From the NCBI RefSeq assembly GCF_038446955.1, contig NZ_CP151803.1, positions 7,006,001 to 7,070,000 of the forward strand: 64,000 nucleotides of DNA, given 5' to 3'. The translations under genes were made by a program, and so were the position numbers. The DNA is from Pedobacter sp. FW305-3-2-15-E-R2A2 (GTDB lineage Bacteria > Bacteroidota > Bacteroidia > Sphingobacteriales > Sphingobacteriaceae). Under the pieces are notes generated by a model. It saw only the letters and a list, made by a program, of their open reading frames with translations. It was not told the origin of the DNA and ran no database searches. Positions 37,077-48,400 of this stretch are shown piece by piece (positions within the stretch are counted from its first letter, which is position 1; each line of letters opens with the position of its first letter).

Positions 37077-38573
37077 CTACATATTATTTACCTCAGGATT
37101 TGTATTTGTTTCCTGAAGGGGAATCGGGAATGTATAACGGGGATCTGTTACCGGAATAGAAACAGAACCAGCACCAAATGATGGAATTGGCGCGACTCTT
37201 CTTGCTAAGTCATTATACCGCATTCCTTCCGTCAGGAACTCAATTCTTCTTTCTTTCAGAATAGCAGCCAACAGCTCCGCTGAAGTGGCCAGGACACCGA
37301 AATCGTAAGTTGGGTCTGAGCGTTTACGAACGGCATCTAACAATGCCCTGGAACGAACCAGGTTTCCGCCAGGATTCAGCGCTTCTGCTTCGGCAAGATT
37401 CAGGAGCACCTCTGCATACCTGATCACAGGAGCAGAATCCAGAAAGGGGCTAATTCCTTTAAATTTAGTTGGATAAGTATAGGTTCTGCCTGAAAAAGAC
37501 GAGGTGGCAGTCAAGCCTGTTTTTCTCGCATCCGTCGCTGTCCAGGAAGGATCAGCATAGATTCCCGCTCCGGTAATGTTCAGAGAATACTCCAGGTTAC
37601 CATTACCCACATTAAAATAATAGCCAAGTTGATTTTGAGTACCTGGAATGTTTGTATCTGCAAAAGGAAAGGAAAGAATAGATTCAGAAGTGGTGTAAGG
37701 TGCAGCAAAAACATTTACAATATTTGCCTGTAAAGCATGGCCTACCCTTGCCGCATCAACCGTAACAAAAGGAGCGGTTTGTGAAACCAGCTTATTTCCT
37801 TCTTCAATTACTTTATCATATTTACCCATAGCCAAATAAACCCTGGTTTTCAACGCGATAGCGGTATTTTTATGTGCTCTTGTTGTGTTTGTAAGGGCAT
37901 CTCCCTGCGTATTCGGCAATCCTGTTTCTGCCTCATCCAGATCTTTTAAAATCTGGGCATAGATGGCTGCTACAGAACTGCTCTTTAAACCGTTATTCTG
38001 CAGATTTGATTCCGGAAGCAGGCGTAAAGGCATACCCCTTGAAGCGCCATTGTCTAACAGATAAGGCTTAGCAAAGATTTGTATTAAAGAAAAATAGGAC
38101 AGCGCTCTTAAAAACTTCGCCTCTGCCACATAGTTATCATTAACCGCCTGAGTCACGACACCCGGATGATCAGCCATTCCTTTAAGGAATAAGTTTACCC
38201 GGTTAATGGTGATGTATCCCTGCGACCACAATCTTGCGATATAAGTATCAGAAGCAACATTTGTACCCTGGTAAACGGTCAGTCCGGTTACCCCATTGCT
38301 GGTCCGGTTACTGAATTCTTCAGCCCTGATGTCATTATAAATGAGGTATCGACCTCCTAAAAAAGCACCTGATTTGATGGAAAAGTATAGTCCGTTTACC
38401 TGCGCCAGAATCCTGGTAGGATTAGCAAAGGCCTCCCCTTCCGGTAAAGTCAGCTCAGGTTCTGCAGTCAAAAAATCCTTTTTGCAGGAAGAAATACTCC
38501 CAATCAAAGGAATTGCAAGAATAGCCACTGTGACTATCTTCAATTTATATGTTTTTATATGAAAAATTTTCAT
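37077..38573 (-). CDS. SusD/RagB family outer-membrane lipoprotein (pair 1)
   Basis: A 498-residue lipoprotein with a lipobox (SISSC near residue 29). SusD features include FLRALSYFSLIQIFAKPYLL in the N-terminal repeat half, RYAEVLLNLAEAEAL and ILKERRIEFLTEGMRYNDLARR toward the C-terminus, and a final IPLQETNTNPEVNN. It captures ligand for the SusC protein encoded 18 bases upstream. There is no glycoside hydrolase or regulator next to it, so the substrate is unknown. Confidence 0.92.
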   Translation of the reverse strand: MKIFHIKTYKLKIVTVAILAIPLIGSISSCKKDFLTAEPELTLPEGEAFANPTRILAQVNGLYFSIKSGAFLGGRYLIYNDIRAEEFSNRTSNGVTGLTVYQGTNVASDTYIARLWSQGYITINRVNLFLKGMADHPGVVTQAVNDNYVAEAKFLRALSYFSLIQIFAKPYLLDNGASRGMPLRLLPESNLQNNGLKSSSVAAIYAQILKDLDEAETGLPNTQGDALTNTTRAHKNTAIALKTRVYLAMGKYDKVIEEGNKLVSQTAPFVTVDAARVGHALQANIVNVFAAPYTTSESILSFPFADTNIPGTQNQLGYYFNVGNGNLEYSLNITGAGIYADPSWTATDARKTGLTATSSFSGRTYTYPTKFKGISPFLDSAPVIRYAEVLLNLAEAEALNPGGNLVRSRALLDAVRKRSDPTYDFGVLATSAELLAAILKERRIEFLTEGMRYNDLARRVAPIPSFGAGSVSIPVTDPRYTFPIPLQETNTNPEVNNM

Positions 38574-38591
38574 GAATATTCTCTTTAAATA

Positions 38592-41500
38592 TTATAATCC
38601 AATACTAAGACCAAAAGTAAATGCCCTTCCCTGAGGAATTGTATTACGCTCAACACCACTTGAAAGTGTAGAATTACCATTGGTAGAAATCTCTGGATCC
38701 ACACCTGAATAGTTGGTAATTAAAAATGCATTATTTACGGAAGCGTAAAGTCTAAGGCTACTGATCCCTGCGCGGCTTACCAGTGTTTTTGGAAGTTTAT
38801 ATCCTAAGGTTGCAGTCTGCAAACGTAAGAAATCACCCTTTTCCACATTATCGCTGATTGCAAAAGAAGATCCGTTAGAAACGTTATCTGAATACACCGT
38901 TCTCGGGATATTGGTAGACTGTCCAGGAGTTGTCCAGGCTTTCAGAATCTCGGTAGAGTTGTTCCAGAAACGTTGATCCAATAATCCTGCACGTGATCCG
39001 TTATAGATATAGTTACCTCCGGAGAAAGTAAACATCAGGTTCAGGTCAAAATTGCCATAAGTAAACGTATTGTTAAACCCTCCGTACCACTTTGGTAAGG
39101 TTCCGCCAATCACCTGTGCATCTCCTGCCGCACTTGGCGCAACTGTCCCGTCAAGATAAGTCCATGCATTGACACCACCCTGATGAAGGTATTGAACCTC
39201 ACGACCGGCTGCATTGATAAATATTCTTCTTCCATTTTCAGGATTTACACCTTTGGTTCTTACCGCATAAATACTACCAATAGGTTCACCTACTTTAGTA
39301 ATACTTGCAGACTCCAATCCGCCCGTGGTTCCGATCAATTGTTTCACTGTAGGATCAAGCTCGGTAACTTTATTCTTAAGGAAGGTAAAGTTCAGGTTTA
39401 CTTTCCAACTGAATTTATCCGTTTTAACCGGAAGACCACCGATGCCAAATTCAAAGCCTTTGTTGTACATTGAACCAACGTTTGCCAAAATACTTCCTCC
39501 TGCAATCACATCCTCAGGAATCCCTTTAGACGGGGCCTGAGGAACATCAAGGATCAGGTTATTAATATTTTTATAGAAATAATCCGCTTCAAGTGTCAGT
39601 CGGTCATTCCATAAGCCCAGGTTGATACCAATATCGGTCTGGGTACTGGTTTCCCAGGTCAGGTCTTTATTTCCTGCTTTATTATAGTACCAGGCAAAAG
39701 GCGTTGCCCCATATATTGCAGGGCTATAGGTTGTATACTCATTGTACGCACCAACATTTCCGTTTCCAACTTTACCAAAGCTGGCGCGAAGACGTAGGTT
39801 GTTTACCGTATTGCCCAAGCTTGAGTTCTTAAAGAAATCTTCCTGCGAAATAGACCAACCAACTGATCCACCTCCAAAATTACCCCATTTCCTGCCAGCA
39901 GCTAAACCCGAGTTTCCATCTCTTCTAAAGTTACCACTGATAAAATATTTTCCATTATAGTTATAACTTACGCTCGCAAGATAGGCTTCAAAAGAAACCT
40001 GATCAATCGAATTCCCGGAAGGGATATTGCTTACATAAGTTCCTTGAAATTGGTCAAAAAAGGTCGGATCGCCCAATTTATCACGTGTTGAGCCCCAGTT
40101 TTCAGCTCTTGTTTTTTGAACATCAGAACCGATAGTCACGTTCAGGTTATGAACGCCATCAAAAGACTTATTGTATTGCAGGGTATTGATCCAGTTCCAG
40201 TTATTTCTTCTGGTGTTCTGATTGGTCGCACGGCCTCCCGGCGTAACACCGTCTCCCTGAAAAGGATTCAGGAACCTCACATTTTCAACATTACTTCTGT
40301 CCCAGGAATAATTAGTTCTGAAATTTAAGCCTTCAGTAAGCTTAAAATCAGCACCAAGATTGGCTAAGAAACGGTTGGTTTCAGAGCTATTTTTATCTTT
40401 ATCAATTAAAACTGTTGGATGTGCCCAGTTACTTGGAACCAGATTAGCACCATTTCCAACCGAGTTAACGGTCATGTTATAAGACCCGTCTGGATTTCTG
40501 GGAGCAACATTCGGCGCAATGGCAACCACAATACGGCCTAAACCAGAAGAGTTAAACGCTGCACCAGGAGCAGATCCGCTGTTGGGCGACTCATTTAAAC
40601 TGTTGTTATAATTCATGTTTAAATTCAACTTTAACCAATCCGTAGCCTGATGTGTTAAATTCACCCTTCCTGAATATCTTTTAAAGGTATTTTTCTTCAA
40701 AAACCCATTCTGATCAGAAAGCCCACCGGACATGTAGTAAGTTGTTTTGTCTGTACCTCCGCTAACGGTTACGCTATGGTTCTGAGAGTATGCGGTTCTA
40801 TATACCTCATCATACCATTTTGTATCTACTAATGACCCGTCTGGGTTATAAGAAGGAAGGAAGCCATTTCCATTTGCATCTCTTTGCGAGACCGGTACCA
40901 CATTTGGATTTAAAGCAACCGCATTTTTAAGTGCTGCATTTTTAACATCCATGTATTGTTGCGCATTCAGGAGTTCTGGTAAGCGAACAGCATTGTTCAC
41001 CCCAAACCAACCATCATAACCTACACGGGCATCTCCTTTTTTTCCTTTTTTGGTGGTAATAACCAATACCCCTGCCGCGGCTCTAGAGCCATACAGTGCC
41101 GTTGAAGCCGCATCTTTAAGGATATCGATAGATTCGATATCATTTGGGTTAATGTCACCCAATGGATTATTGGTCGTCGAATTTGCAGAAGCATCTGTAG
41201 TAGGGAAAGGAATTCCATCCACGATCACCAATGGAAACGAGCTCAATGATATCGAACTCACACCCCTCACCCGGATCACGGGAGGATTGTTTAATAAACC
41301 ATTCGGTTGAATAATGCTCACACCGGCGGCTTGTCCTGTCATTCCCTGCACAAAACTCTGAACAGGTCTGTCTTTCAGGTCATCTCCTTTAATTGTCGCA
41401 GCAGACCCCGTAAAGTCTTTTTTCTTGGTGACGCCATAGCCTGTTACCACCACTTCTGTCAGTGCCTTAGAATCAGATTCCAGGGCAATATTTACGACAT

Positions 41501-41765
41501 TCGAAGTACCAATGTTCTTAGATTGGGAAACATATCCCAGATAAGAAAACTCCAATGCATGAACTCCCGAAGGGGCCTTTAGAGTAAAGCGGCCGTCAGC
41601 CCCTGACTGGGTGCCACCCTTGGACCCTTTTAATCGAATTGTTACTCCCGGAAGCGGCTTTCCATCGCTGTCGTCGGTAACTGTCCCGGTAATTGTTCTT
41701 TCCTGAGCTATTGCGCTGGTCGCAATAAACAACAGAATGAACAAACTCTGTACAAGTTTTTTCAT
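38592..41765 (-). CDS. SusC/RagA family TonB-dependent transporter (pair 1)
   Basis: A 1057-residue transporter with a signal peptide ending AIAQ (residue 20). A carboxypeptidase-regulatory-like domain (about 22-105), a plug with LKDAASTALYGSRAAAGVL and VITTKKGKKGD, and a TonB-dependent barrel follow. There is no STN domain, so it probably does not signal to a FecR. Its N-terminus and leader resemble those of the two other susC genes in this cluster, indicating duplication. It is cotranscribed with the susD gene downstream. Confidence 0.92.
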   Translation of the reverse strand: MKKLVQSLFILLFIATSAIAQERTITGTVTDDSDGKPLPGVTIRLKGSKGGTQSGADGRFTLKAPSGVHALEFSYLGYVSQSKNIGTSNVVNIALESDSKALTEVVVTGYGVTKKKDFTGSAATIKGDDLKDRPVQSFVQGMTGQAAGVSIIQPNGLLNNPPVIRVRGVSSISLSSFPLVIVDGIPFPTTDASANSTTNNPLGDINPNDIESIDILKDAASTALYGSRAAAGVLVITTKKGKKGDARVGYDGWFGVNNAVRLPELLNAQQYMDVKNAALKNAVALNPNVVPVSQRDANGNGFLPSYNPDGSLVDTKWYDEVYRTAYSQNHSVTVSGGTDKTTYYMSGGLSDQNGFLKKNTFKRYSGRVNLTHQATDWLKLNLNMNYNNSLNESPNSGSAPGAAFNSSGLGRIVVAIAPNVAPRNPDGSYNMTVNSVGNGANLVPSNWAHPTVLIDKDKNSSETNRFLANLGADFKLTEGLNFRTNYSWDRSNVENVRFLNPFQGDGVTPGGRATNQNTRRNNWNWINTLQYNKSFDGVHNLNVTIGSDVQKTRAENWGSTRDKLGDPTFFDQFQGTYVSNIPSGNSIDQVSFEAYLASVSYNYNGKYFISGNFRRDGNSGLAAGRKWGNFGGGSVGWSISQEDFFKNSSLGNTVNNLRLRASFGKVGNGNVGAYNEYTTYSPAIYGATPFAWYYNKAGNKDLTWETSTQTDIGINLGLWNDRLTLEADYFYKNINNLILDVPQAPSKGIPEDVIAGGSILANVGSMYNKGFEFGIGGLPVKTDKFSWKVNLNFTFLKNKVTELDPTVKQLIGTTGGLESASITKVGEPIGSIYAVRTKGVNPENGRRIFINAAGREVQYLHQGGVNAWTYLDGTVAPSAAGDAQVIGGTLPKWYGGFNNTFTYGNFDLNLMFTFSGGNYIYNGSRAGLLDQRFWNNSTEILKAWTTPGQSTNIPRTVYSDNVSNGSSFAISDNVEKGDFLRLQTATLGYKLPKTLVSRAGISSLRLYASVNNAFLITNYSGVDPEISTNGNSTLSSGVERNTIPQGRAFTFGLSIGL

Positions 41766-41777
41766 AAAAACGTAAAA

Positions 41778-41794
41778 TTTAGGTTAGTTAATAG
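41778..41794 (-). promoter_or_regulatory. Conserved susC leader element, copy 1
   Basis: CTATTAACTAACCTAAA on the minus strand, 12 bases before the susC start at 41765. With flanking bases it forms an inverted repeat (TTAGGTTA and TAACCTAA). Matching elements precede the susC genes at 48622 and 54047. Confidence 0.4.
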
Positions 41795-42048
41795 TTAACC
41801 TAATATATGTAACATTTCTAATTGTTTGAAAAAAATTTACAGTTTTGTGTTTTTTTTCACAAAAAAATACAACATATAGATAATGGTCGGTTTTTTTTGA
41901 TTTTTAAAAAAAAGGAATTGAATATATCTTCTCAAATGAGAATCTCGATTTAAGATGCAGGCAGTTAAAACCCTGAATAAAAAGCAAAAGCCAGATCATT
42001 GCTTTTTATGTTGCATCGGGGCTGAATACGGCAAAAGAATTAAAAAAA

Positions 42049-42747
42049 TTACAAACCGTTATAATATCTAACTAAATTTTCAAAATCAATATCATTCTTA
42101 AATTTAAAACCGCTTTCGGAAATATATTTATGGATTTCAGCCTTATGGTCTCCCATATATTTCAAAACATCATTAACATTTTTCTTTATCCTGTGTAGCT
42201 TTTGATCTATCAAAAGATAATAATATGATTTTTCGTCTACCAGATTCTCAGTTGTAGCCGAGTTATATACCCGATTTTCATAAATTTTCTTTACCGTTCT
42301 CTTTACAAATTCGATTTTTCTACGAGCTCCCGGATCAAAAACCTGAAAATAAGATTTCTTAGTTGCTCCATCGATAGGCTCAAAACCATTTACAAAATTC
42401 ACCTCTGACTCTACTCCTTCGACATTAAAAATGAAAATACTGAATGCTTTCACCTCTGAGTTAAAATTCATCGGGGCTTCATTTCCATACCTGAAACTGA
42501 CTTCATCCAAGGCCTGATCATATTTCAATTTGAGGTCCTTATAAGATTGGCCATCTGCCGTTCTTACCCTGCCGGAATACCATTCATCGAATAAATAGGG
42601 GGAACCAATTACGTTCACATAACGTGTAACCTTCATTGGCGGTCCAATTAAGCCAGAACCTACATAAACTTCCCCCTGGGCTTTCACCGTCCGTGAAAAG
42701 CAGATTAGCAGGAAACAAACAGCAAAAAAATAAACTAACCTTTTCAT
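42049..42747 (-). CDS. Secreted protein of unknown function
   Basis: A 232-residue protein with a signal peptide (MKRLVYFFAVCFLLICF to KAQ, about residue 24). The mature part is charged, rich in Tyr, Lys and Asp, with no domain I recognise. The ATG at 42747 gives a normal signal peptide; a start 13 codons upstream would spoil it. It lies alone between the first and second SusC/SusD operons, 301 bases downstream of the first susC start. No function is assigned. Confidence 0.7.
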   Translation of the reverse strand: MKRLVYFFAVCFLLICFSRTVKAQGEVYVGSGLIGPPMKVTRYVNVIGSPYLFDEWYSGRVRTADGQSYKDLKLKYDQALDEVSFRYGNEAPMNFNSEVKAFSIFIFNVEGVESEVNFVNGFEPIDGATKKSYFQVFDPGARRKIEFVKRTVKKIYENRVYNSATTENLVDEKSYYYLLIDQKLHRIKKNVNDVLKYMGDHKAEIHKYISESGFKFKNDIDFENLVRYYNGL

Positions 42748-42907
42748 ATTTATATTTATATGATAAATGTATAATAAAATTATCAAAAAAAGAATCAGAC
42801 ATTAAGAATTGAGGCGGACCCTTTATTTTAAAGCTGAAAGGCGCACTTATTTCTGCCAGAAGATTTTGGCGGTAAAAATAGAATTTATAACCAAACGGCC
42901 TGAATGC

Positions 42908-42940
42908 AGAAAAGCCATCCCGTTAAGAGATGGCCTTTCT
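42908..42940 (-). terminator. Hairpin after the second SusC/SusD operon
   Basis: AGAAAAGCCATC pairs with GATGGCCTTTCT with one mismatch, 21 bases after the stop of the DUF1735-type lipoprotein gene. It fits an intrinsic terminator, though the T-run lies inside the stem. Confidence 0.65.
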
Positions 42941-42960
42941 GTCATTTAGAATTAAAAGTA

Positions 42961-43869
42961 CTAAGGTCTAGGCCCTACATATTTTAAAGTAAGGGTAGTA
43001 ACACGAGTATTTGGAGCTGTTCCCCAATCAAAAGCCAATGTAAAGGTTTTGGTCGCAGGGTCATACTTATTTACGGCTCCAATGGTATTTTTAAGTGATG
43101 CATTGCCAGCTGATTTTACAGTTACCAGATTAGTAACCGGATCAATTGTGATATAAGTATTGTCTATACCAGCAGCACCAACCCCGGTAGACCATAAAGG
43201 TACCAGAGAGACGGCGTTTGCGTCTGTAGTAGCTAAAGGAACATTCTTTAAGTTCGTAAATGTGCCACTCAATGCCGGGTCAGGGCCCGTTGCAGAGTTT
43301 CTGCTTATGCTACCGCTATAAGAGTAGATACCATCCCATTGATTTTTAACAGCGATCAATAAAACCACTGAAGCAAAATTCTTGCTAATGGCAGTACCTG
43401 ATGCATCTGTAATTTTCAATGGCAATGCAAAAGAACCTGAAATTGAAATTTTATCTGAATTGAAAATAATAGGCAACTGAACATCCTGCGCACCTGCAGG
43501 AATCGTCACTTTATTGTTTGGAATCGAATAAGAGTTTGCAGGCAAAAGAACCCTTGAAGTACCTTTTACATTGTTATATCTCGCCAACTCAACCTCATCT
43601 ACAGCGATCGTTACTGTAACACCAGGACTTGGAGAGCTATAAGCATAGTTAATTGGCACATTATAAGTAATAGGCTGTGCTGAGCTGACAAATGCAGCAC
43701 TAATAGAGTTTGGTGCCCCATCGAAATTTGGAGTTCCATCATAAATCTCTACTAAAGGAGGAAGTTTCGTGAAATCCTGCTGCACATTATCATCCTTTAA
43801 ACAAGAGGATAGCATCGTCACTATTGCCAGTGCCAATATTGTGCGTCTATTTATATATTTAATTTTCAT
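42961..43869 (-). CDS. DUF1735-type surface lipoprotein
   Basis: A 302-residue lipoprotein with a lipobox (TMLSSC near residue 23). The N-terminal beta domain (about 40-180, with VPINYAYSSPSPGVTVTIAV and KVTIPAGAQDVQLPIIF) resembles the DUF1735/BT_3987-type domain of surface glycan-binding proteins. A C-terminal lipocalin-like beta segment follows (about 185-302). Such lipoproteins sit next to SusC/SusD and help bind ligand at the cell surface. It follows the pair-2 susD by 38 bases and probably belongs to the same operon. Confidence 0.75.
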   Translation of the reverse strand: MKIKYINRRTILALAIVTMLSSCLKDDNVQQDFTKLPPLVEIYDGTPNFDGAPNSISAAFVSSAQPITYNVPINYAYSSPSPGVTVTIAVDEVELARYNNVKGTSRVLLPANSYSIPNNKVTIPAGAQDVQLPIIFNSDKISISGSFALPLKITDASGTAISKNFASVVLLIAVKNQWDGIYSYSGSISRNSATGPDPALSGTFTNLKNVPLATTDANAVSLVPLWSTGVGAAGIDNTYITIDPVTNLVTVKSAGNASLKNTIGAVNKYDPATKTFTLAFDWGTAPNTRVTTLTLKYVGPRP

Positions 43870-43907
43870 TTTTCTAATTGCTAATGGTTTAACTTTTAAC
43901 AGTTTGA

Positions 43908-45437
43908 TTATCTAGGGCCTTTATCCCAGAATATCCTTGACGACTGTGCATTGATTGTACCTTCTTTTCCTACGTTAGCAGCGTTGTAATTGTACTCCGT
44001 CTGAGGGTATAGAATACGAAGAGGCACTTGATTGCCACCACGACTTGGTGATAAAGAAAGCGGCATATCCGTTAATATAGCCTGTGCACCATCAAGTCTT
44101 CTGTAATCAACATAGGCTTCAAAGTTATTGACACCAGTTAAAGCCAGGTATTTTTGCTCTGCAATCAATTTAATTTTATTTGGTGCAGCGGCGAAATTCG
44201 CATACCCACCAGCATCTAAAATCAATGTCGCATTAGCTGGATCTGCTCCCAACCAAGTGAAAGAAGATCTTACTGCGTCTTCATAAACAGCCTGAGCACT
44301 TCCTGGCAACCAACCTCTTTGAGTCGCTTCTGCCTGTAAGAATAAAGATTCAGTAACAGTAAAGAACCATTGTGGCTGCGATGCACTCTTTGTAATACCA
44401 GGACCTGAAACATCCGAAGAGTTCGCGGCTTTAAATGGATCGCTATTTGGGATGATCTCCCCGTAGTTAAATCCATAATATACCTGTCCTTGAAGTGGCG
44501 TTTGAGCTTCAGCAAAGAAAGAAGCATAACGCTCATCGTCATGGTCGGCATATTTGTTCAGGATAAAATTACTTGCTCTCCAGAACTGATTTGCAACATC
44601 ACCGGTATATAATTGAGAATAAGTATCCCAGAATGGATTTTGCTTATCCTTGTCTTGGGCATAAGGAGGATTTACCAAAGCTGAACCGTCAGCGGAGGTG
44701 TTGTATTCACCAACGCCAGATAAGAACCCTTTTCCATTAGCAGTGATACTAGCAACTACGCTGTTCACATCAGCAGGAGAGATCACCTCAGATTGGTGAA
44801 TCAAAAGCTTTAACCTTTGCGTATTGATTAATTGTTGCCATTTAACCTTATCACCGTGGAAAACGATGTCAGCTGCCTGTAAGGCAGCATCAGATTGTCC
44901 ATCAGCAACCAGCTTAGCTGCTACTTCTAAATCAGCCAATAATGCTTTATAAATATCTGATCCTTTATCATAAGCAGGGGTCAGGTTTTTAATATCAAAT
45001 GCGGCAGAATATGGAACATTATTGTACTGATCAACCAGATACATATAACCTACTGCTTTAATCAGTTTGGCTATACCTTGATAAATAGGCTGGTTTGCAG
45101 CAGCAGCTTTCTTTTCCATAACATTGGCATCGAAAAGAATATCATACCAAGTCCATTCATCGGCTTCAAAGCCAGTGGTGATGTTGTATGATTCCTCTTC
45201 TGTATTCGGTCCGTAGGTACCTGAACGAGCCCAATAGCCCATCCAACCTCCATAATTACCATAAGAAGTCGCCATTTTTGATGCAGCTCTATGTAAAACT
45301 GATGGCAGTATCGCCTTTGGCGTGATGCTCTCATCAATCGGAGAGTTTTGATTTTGATTGATATCAAAAAAACTCTTTTTACAGCCCGCAGAGACAAACA
45401 GAGCGGCTGTAAAAAATATGCATATTAGTTTTTTCAT
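43908..45437 (-). CDS. SusD-like_2 family outer-membrane lipoprotein (pair 2)
   Basis: A 509-residue lipoprotein with a lipobox (LFVSAGC near residue 19). The N-terminal NQNQNSPIDESITPKAILPS and YMYLVDQYNNVPYSAAFD resemble the SusD-like_2 branch, the branch of the GH18-linked SusD at 12305 rather than of pairs 1 and 3. It starts 20 bases after the susC stop. It has a DUF1735-type lipoprotein as downstream partner but no enzyme. Confidence 0.9.
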   Translation of the reverse strand: MKKLICIFFTAALFVSAGCKKSFFDINQNQNSPIDESITPKAILPSVLHRAASKMATSYGNYGGWMGYWARSGTYGPNTEEESYNITTGFEADEWTWYDILFDANVMEKKAAAANQPIYQGIAKLIKAVGYMYLVDQYNNVPYSAAFDIKNLTPAYDKGSDIYKALLADLEVAAKLVADGQSDAALQAADIVFHGDKVKWQQLINTQRLKLLIHQSEVISPADVNSVVASITANGKGFLSGVGEYNTSADGSALVNPPYAQDKDKQNPFWDTYSQLYTGDVANQFWRASNFILNKYADHDDERYASFFAEAQTPLQGQVYYGFNYGEIIPNSDPFKAANSSDVSGPGITKSASQPQWFFTVTESLFLQAEATQRGWLPGSAQAVYEDAVRSSFTWLGADPANATLILDAGGYANFAAAPNKIKLIAEQKYLALTGVNNFEAYVDYRRLDGAQAILTDMPLSLSPSRGGNQVPLRILYPQTEYNYNAANVGKEGTINAQSSRIFWDKGPR

Positions 45438-45457
45438 TAGTTTCTTTTTAATAGTCG

Positions 45458-48400
45458 TTAAAATTTAATCACTACGCTTCCGCCAATTGTACGTACTGGA
45501 GGGTTGATTTTTGAATCAGCAACACCAGAAACATTTGAATTAGAAACACCAAGATTACTACCTGTCGTTGTTCCAAAAGTAAAATCAGGATCGCCATAAA
45601 CATTTGTTTTAGGCACCCATAAAAATAAATTTCTACCAGTAACTGCTACTGATAAGCCTTTAATTACCTTCTGATTTCCAAGGACCTTTACCGGGATATC
45701 ATATCCTAAAGAGACTTCGCGCAATCTCCATGAAGTTGCTTTAGTAATAAAGTTAGTCGCTACATCACGGTATTCACCTGTATAAAAAGAGTTAATATCA
45801 CCAATCGCAACATTGGTATTAGCGATATATTGTCCTGGGTTAGCCGGGTCTGCATAAGAAGAATTTGGCAACACATAACGCTCACGGTTATTGGTCGCAC
45901 TTGCTTCAGAAACACCAGTCCAAGCCATTGCATTACCGATATCATGGTAAGCATAATGTCCACCTTTGTATTCAAACAATGCAGAGAATGTTAAGTTTTT
46001 CCATCTTACTGAAGGATTTAAACCAACAATCCATACTGGCATAGTTCTACCCAGTTTCTTTGTTACCGGATCTGCGGTAGGGCGTCCTGTATTTGCATCA
46101 ACAATTACACGTCCCTGAGGATCTCTTAAATAATCAGTTGCTTTGAATACGAAAGCCGGACTTCCAACGATCGCATAGTTTCCTGCACTGGTGAAACCAC
46201 CAATAAATAATTCATCAAGACCAGAATAAATGCTCTTAATCTCACTGTCGTTATAAGATGCATTTGCTTTAAAATTGATACGAACATCTTTGATCGTTAC
46301 CAGCGGTGTTAAACCTAAATCTAACTCTACTCCTTTATTCACAAAAGATGCTGCATTTATTTGGTAACTGGTATATCCTGTAGCGTTAGAAATTGCAATA
46401 GGAATAATTTGGTTGGTATTGTTCTGGTTAAAGTAGGAAACCTCAAACGAGATGCGGTCTTTTAAGAAACCTAATTCCAAACCTACCTCCGAACTTTTGA
46501 TAAATTCAGGCTTAAGCTCCGCATCATAAGTTCTGTTATTAGCGGTATATCCCGGAACACCTCCATAAGGGAAGCCATTGGCCTGAGAATAAGTAGCCGC
46601 CAGCAAATATGGATTGATATCAGCATTACCTGATTTACTCCATGATGCCCTTAACTTCATGAAAGAAAGGTAGTCGTTATCTTTTAGGTTTGGAAACGCA
46701 TCAGTTAACACCAATGATCCACTCACGCCTGGGTAAAAGAAGGAGTTATTGTTCAAACCAAGAACAGAAGTCTGGTCATTACGGCCGGTGACTTCTACGT
46801 TTGCCCATCCTTTGTAGCTCAATGAAGCACTTCCGTAGAACGAAAGTAATCTTGAGCGTGAAGCAGGAGATGATCCTGTTAACTCACCTGTTCTTTCTGA
46901 GATATTGTATAAGCCAGGGATAACCAGGTTGCTTGCTCCAACTCTCGTATCACGTTGATCTCTCTGACGAAGGTAGCTTCCCAAAACTCCGGCAACTTTG
47001 AAATCTTCTGCAAACGTTTTGTTGAAACTTGCAAACACTTCAGAAGACAATTGTTGGTAGCGATATTCACGCTCCTCCACGGTTTGAGGAACAGAAACAA
47101 AACCTCTGGTTACTCCGTAAGGAGTTGCAGTTTGGCCTTTTGAAATGTTTCTTTCACCAACATGGTTTGAAGTAATTGCCGCCCTGTAAGTGAAATCCAA
47201 CCAATCAGTCGCTTTTAATTTCAAATCAAGATTTGCAATCAGGTTTTCTCTTTTACCAGTTGTTCTCCAGTTGTCCAAAGCGATATAAGGGTTAATACCA
47301 TAATCTGTAAAATAACCGTTATAAGATGCATATGGATTGTTTCTAAAATCCTTGTAAGCAGTAATTGGAATTTGCGCTGGTGTATTAAAGATCAGGTTCA
47401 TTAAACCTCCGTTTAATCCAACATTATTTGCTGCATTATAATCACCCATCGCATCGTCATTAAATACATTATAATTTTGCTGAGAGTAGTTTACACCGGC
47501 AGTAGTAGTTAATTTACCATATTTCTGAGTGGTATTTAAACGAAGACCTGTTCTACGGCTTTCATCATCCGGAACAATCCCTTTAACATTAGCATCCTGC
47601 AAGCTGATATAAGTAGTTGCGGTTCTTAAAGACACATCATTTTGAATGGTCGCTGCCGTATTAAAGAATTCTTTTCTTGAATTGTTTGCGGTATAGGGTA
47701 ACATTTGCTGAGGTGTTCCATCAGTAAAAGGCTTACCAACTGGTTGTAACGAACCATCAAATGCAGGTCCCCATGACCAGTTTTCGTATCCTGTATACCC
47801 AGCGGTCAGGTTTCGGGATGGATCAGGTCCACCGCTACCAAATTTTGTCTGGAATTTAGGAAAGAAGGAAATACTGGAAAACTGAGTACTGTTACTCAAA
47901 GTGATTTCCGCAGCTGAATCCTCTTTACCTTTCTTTGTCGTAATAACAATAACCCCATTCACCGCATCAGGACCGTAAATTGCCGCACTTGAGGCGCCTT
48001 TAAGGATCGTAGTGCTTTCCACATCATTAGGGTTTAACGATGCCAGGTTGGTAAGCGGCACCTGTACTCCGTCTAACAATAACATCGGGTTGTTGTTTCC
48101 TGTTAAGGAACGAATACCCCTTAGGTTGATTTTTACATCCTCAAATACACCACTGTTCATGGTCGTAATATTTAAGCCTGAAACCTTGCCTTGTAAACCG
48201 TTTGCAATGTTAACCGGTTTTGCTTTGTTAACTTCTGCGTTGGTTAAAGAAGTCGCGGCATACCCCAACTCCTTTTTCTGGCGTTGGATACCAAGGGCAC
48301 CCGTTACCACAACCTCACTTAAAACCTGTGAATCAGAGTTTAAGACTGCATTCACAACGTTAGAAGTAATTTGCTTATTTAGTGTTACATAGCCTAGATA

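Noticed and set aside
41050..41310. Plus-strand frames inside the susC genes
   Set aside because: They are antisense shadows of the conserved plug domain, repeated in all susC copies.
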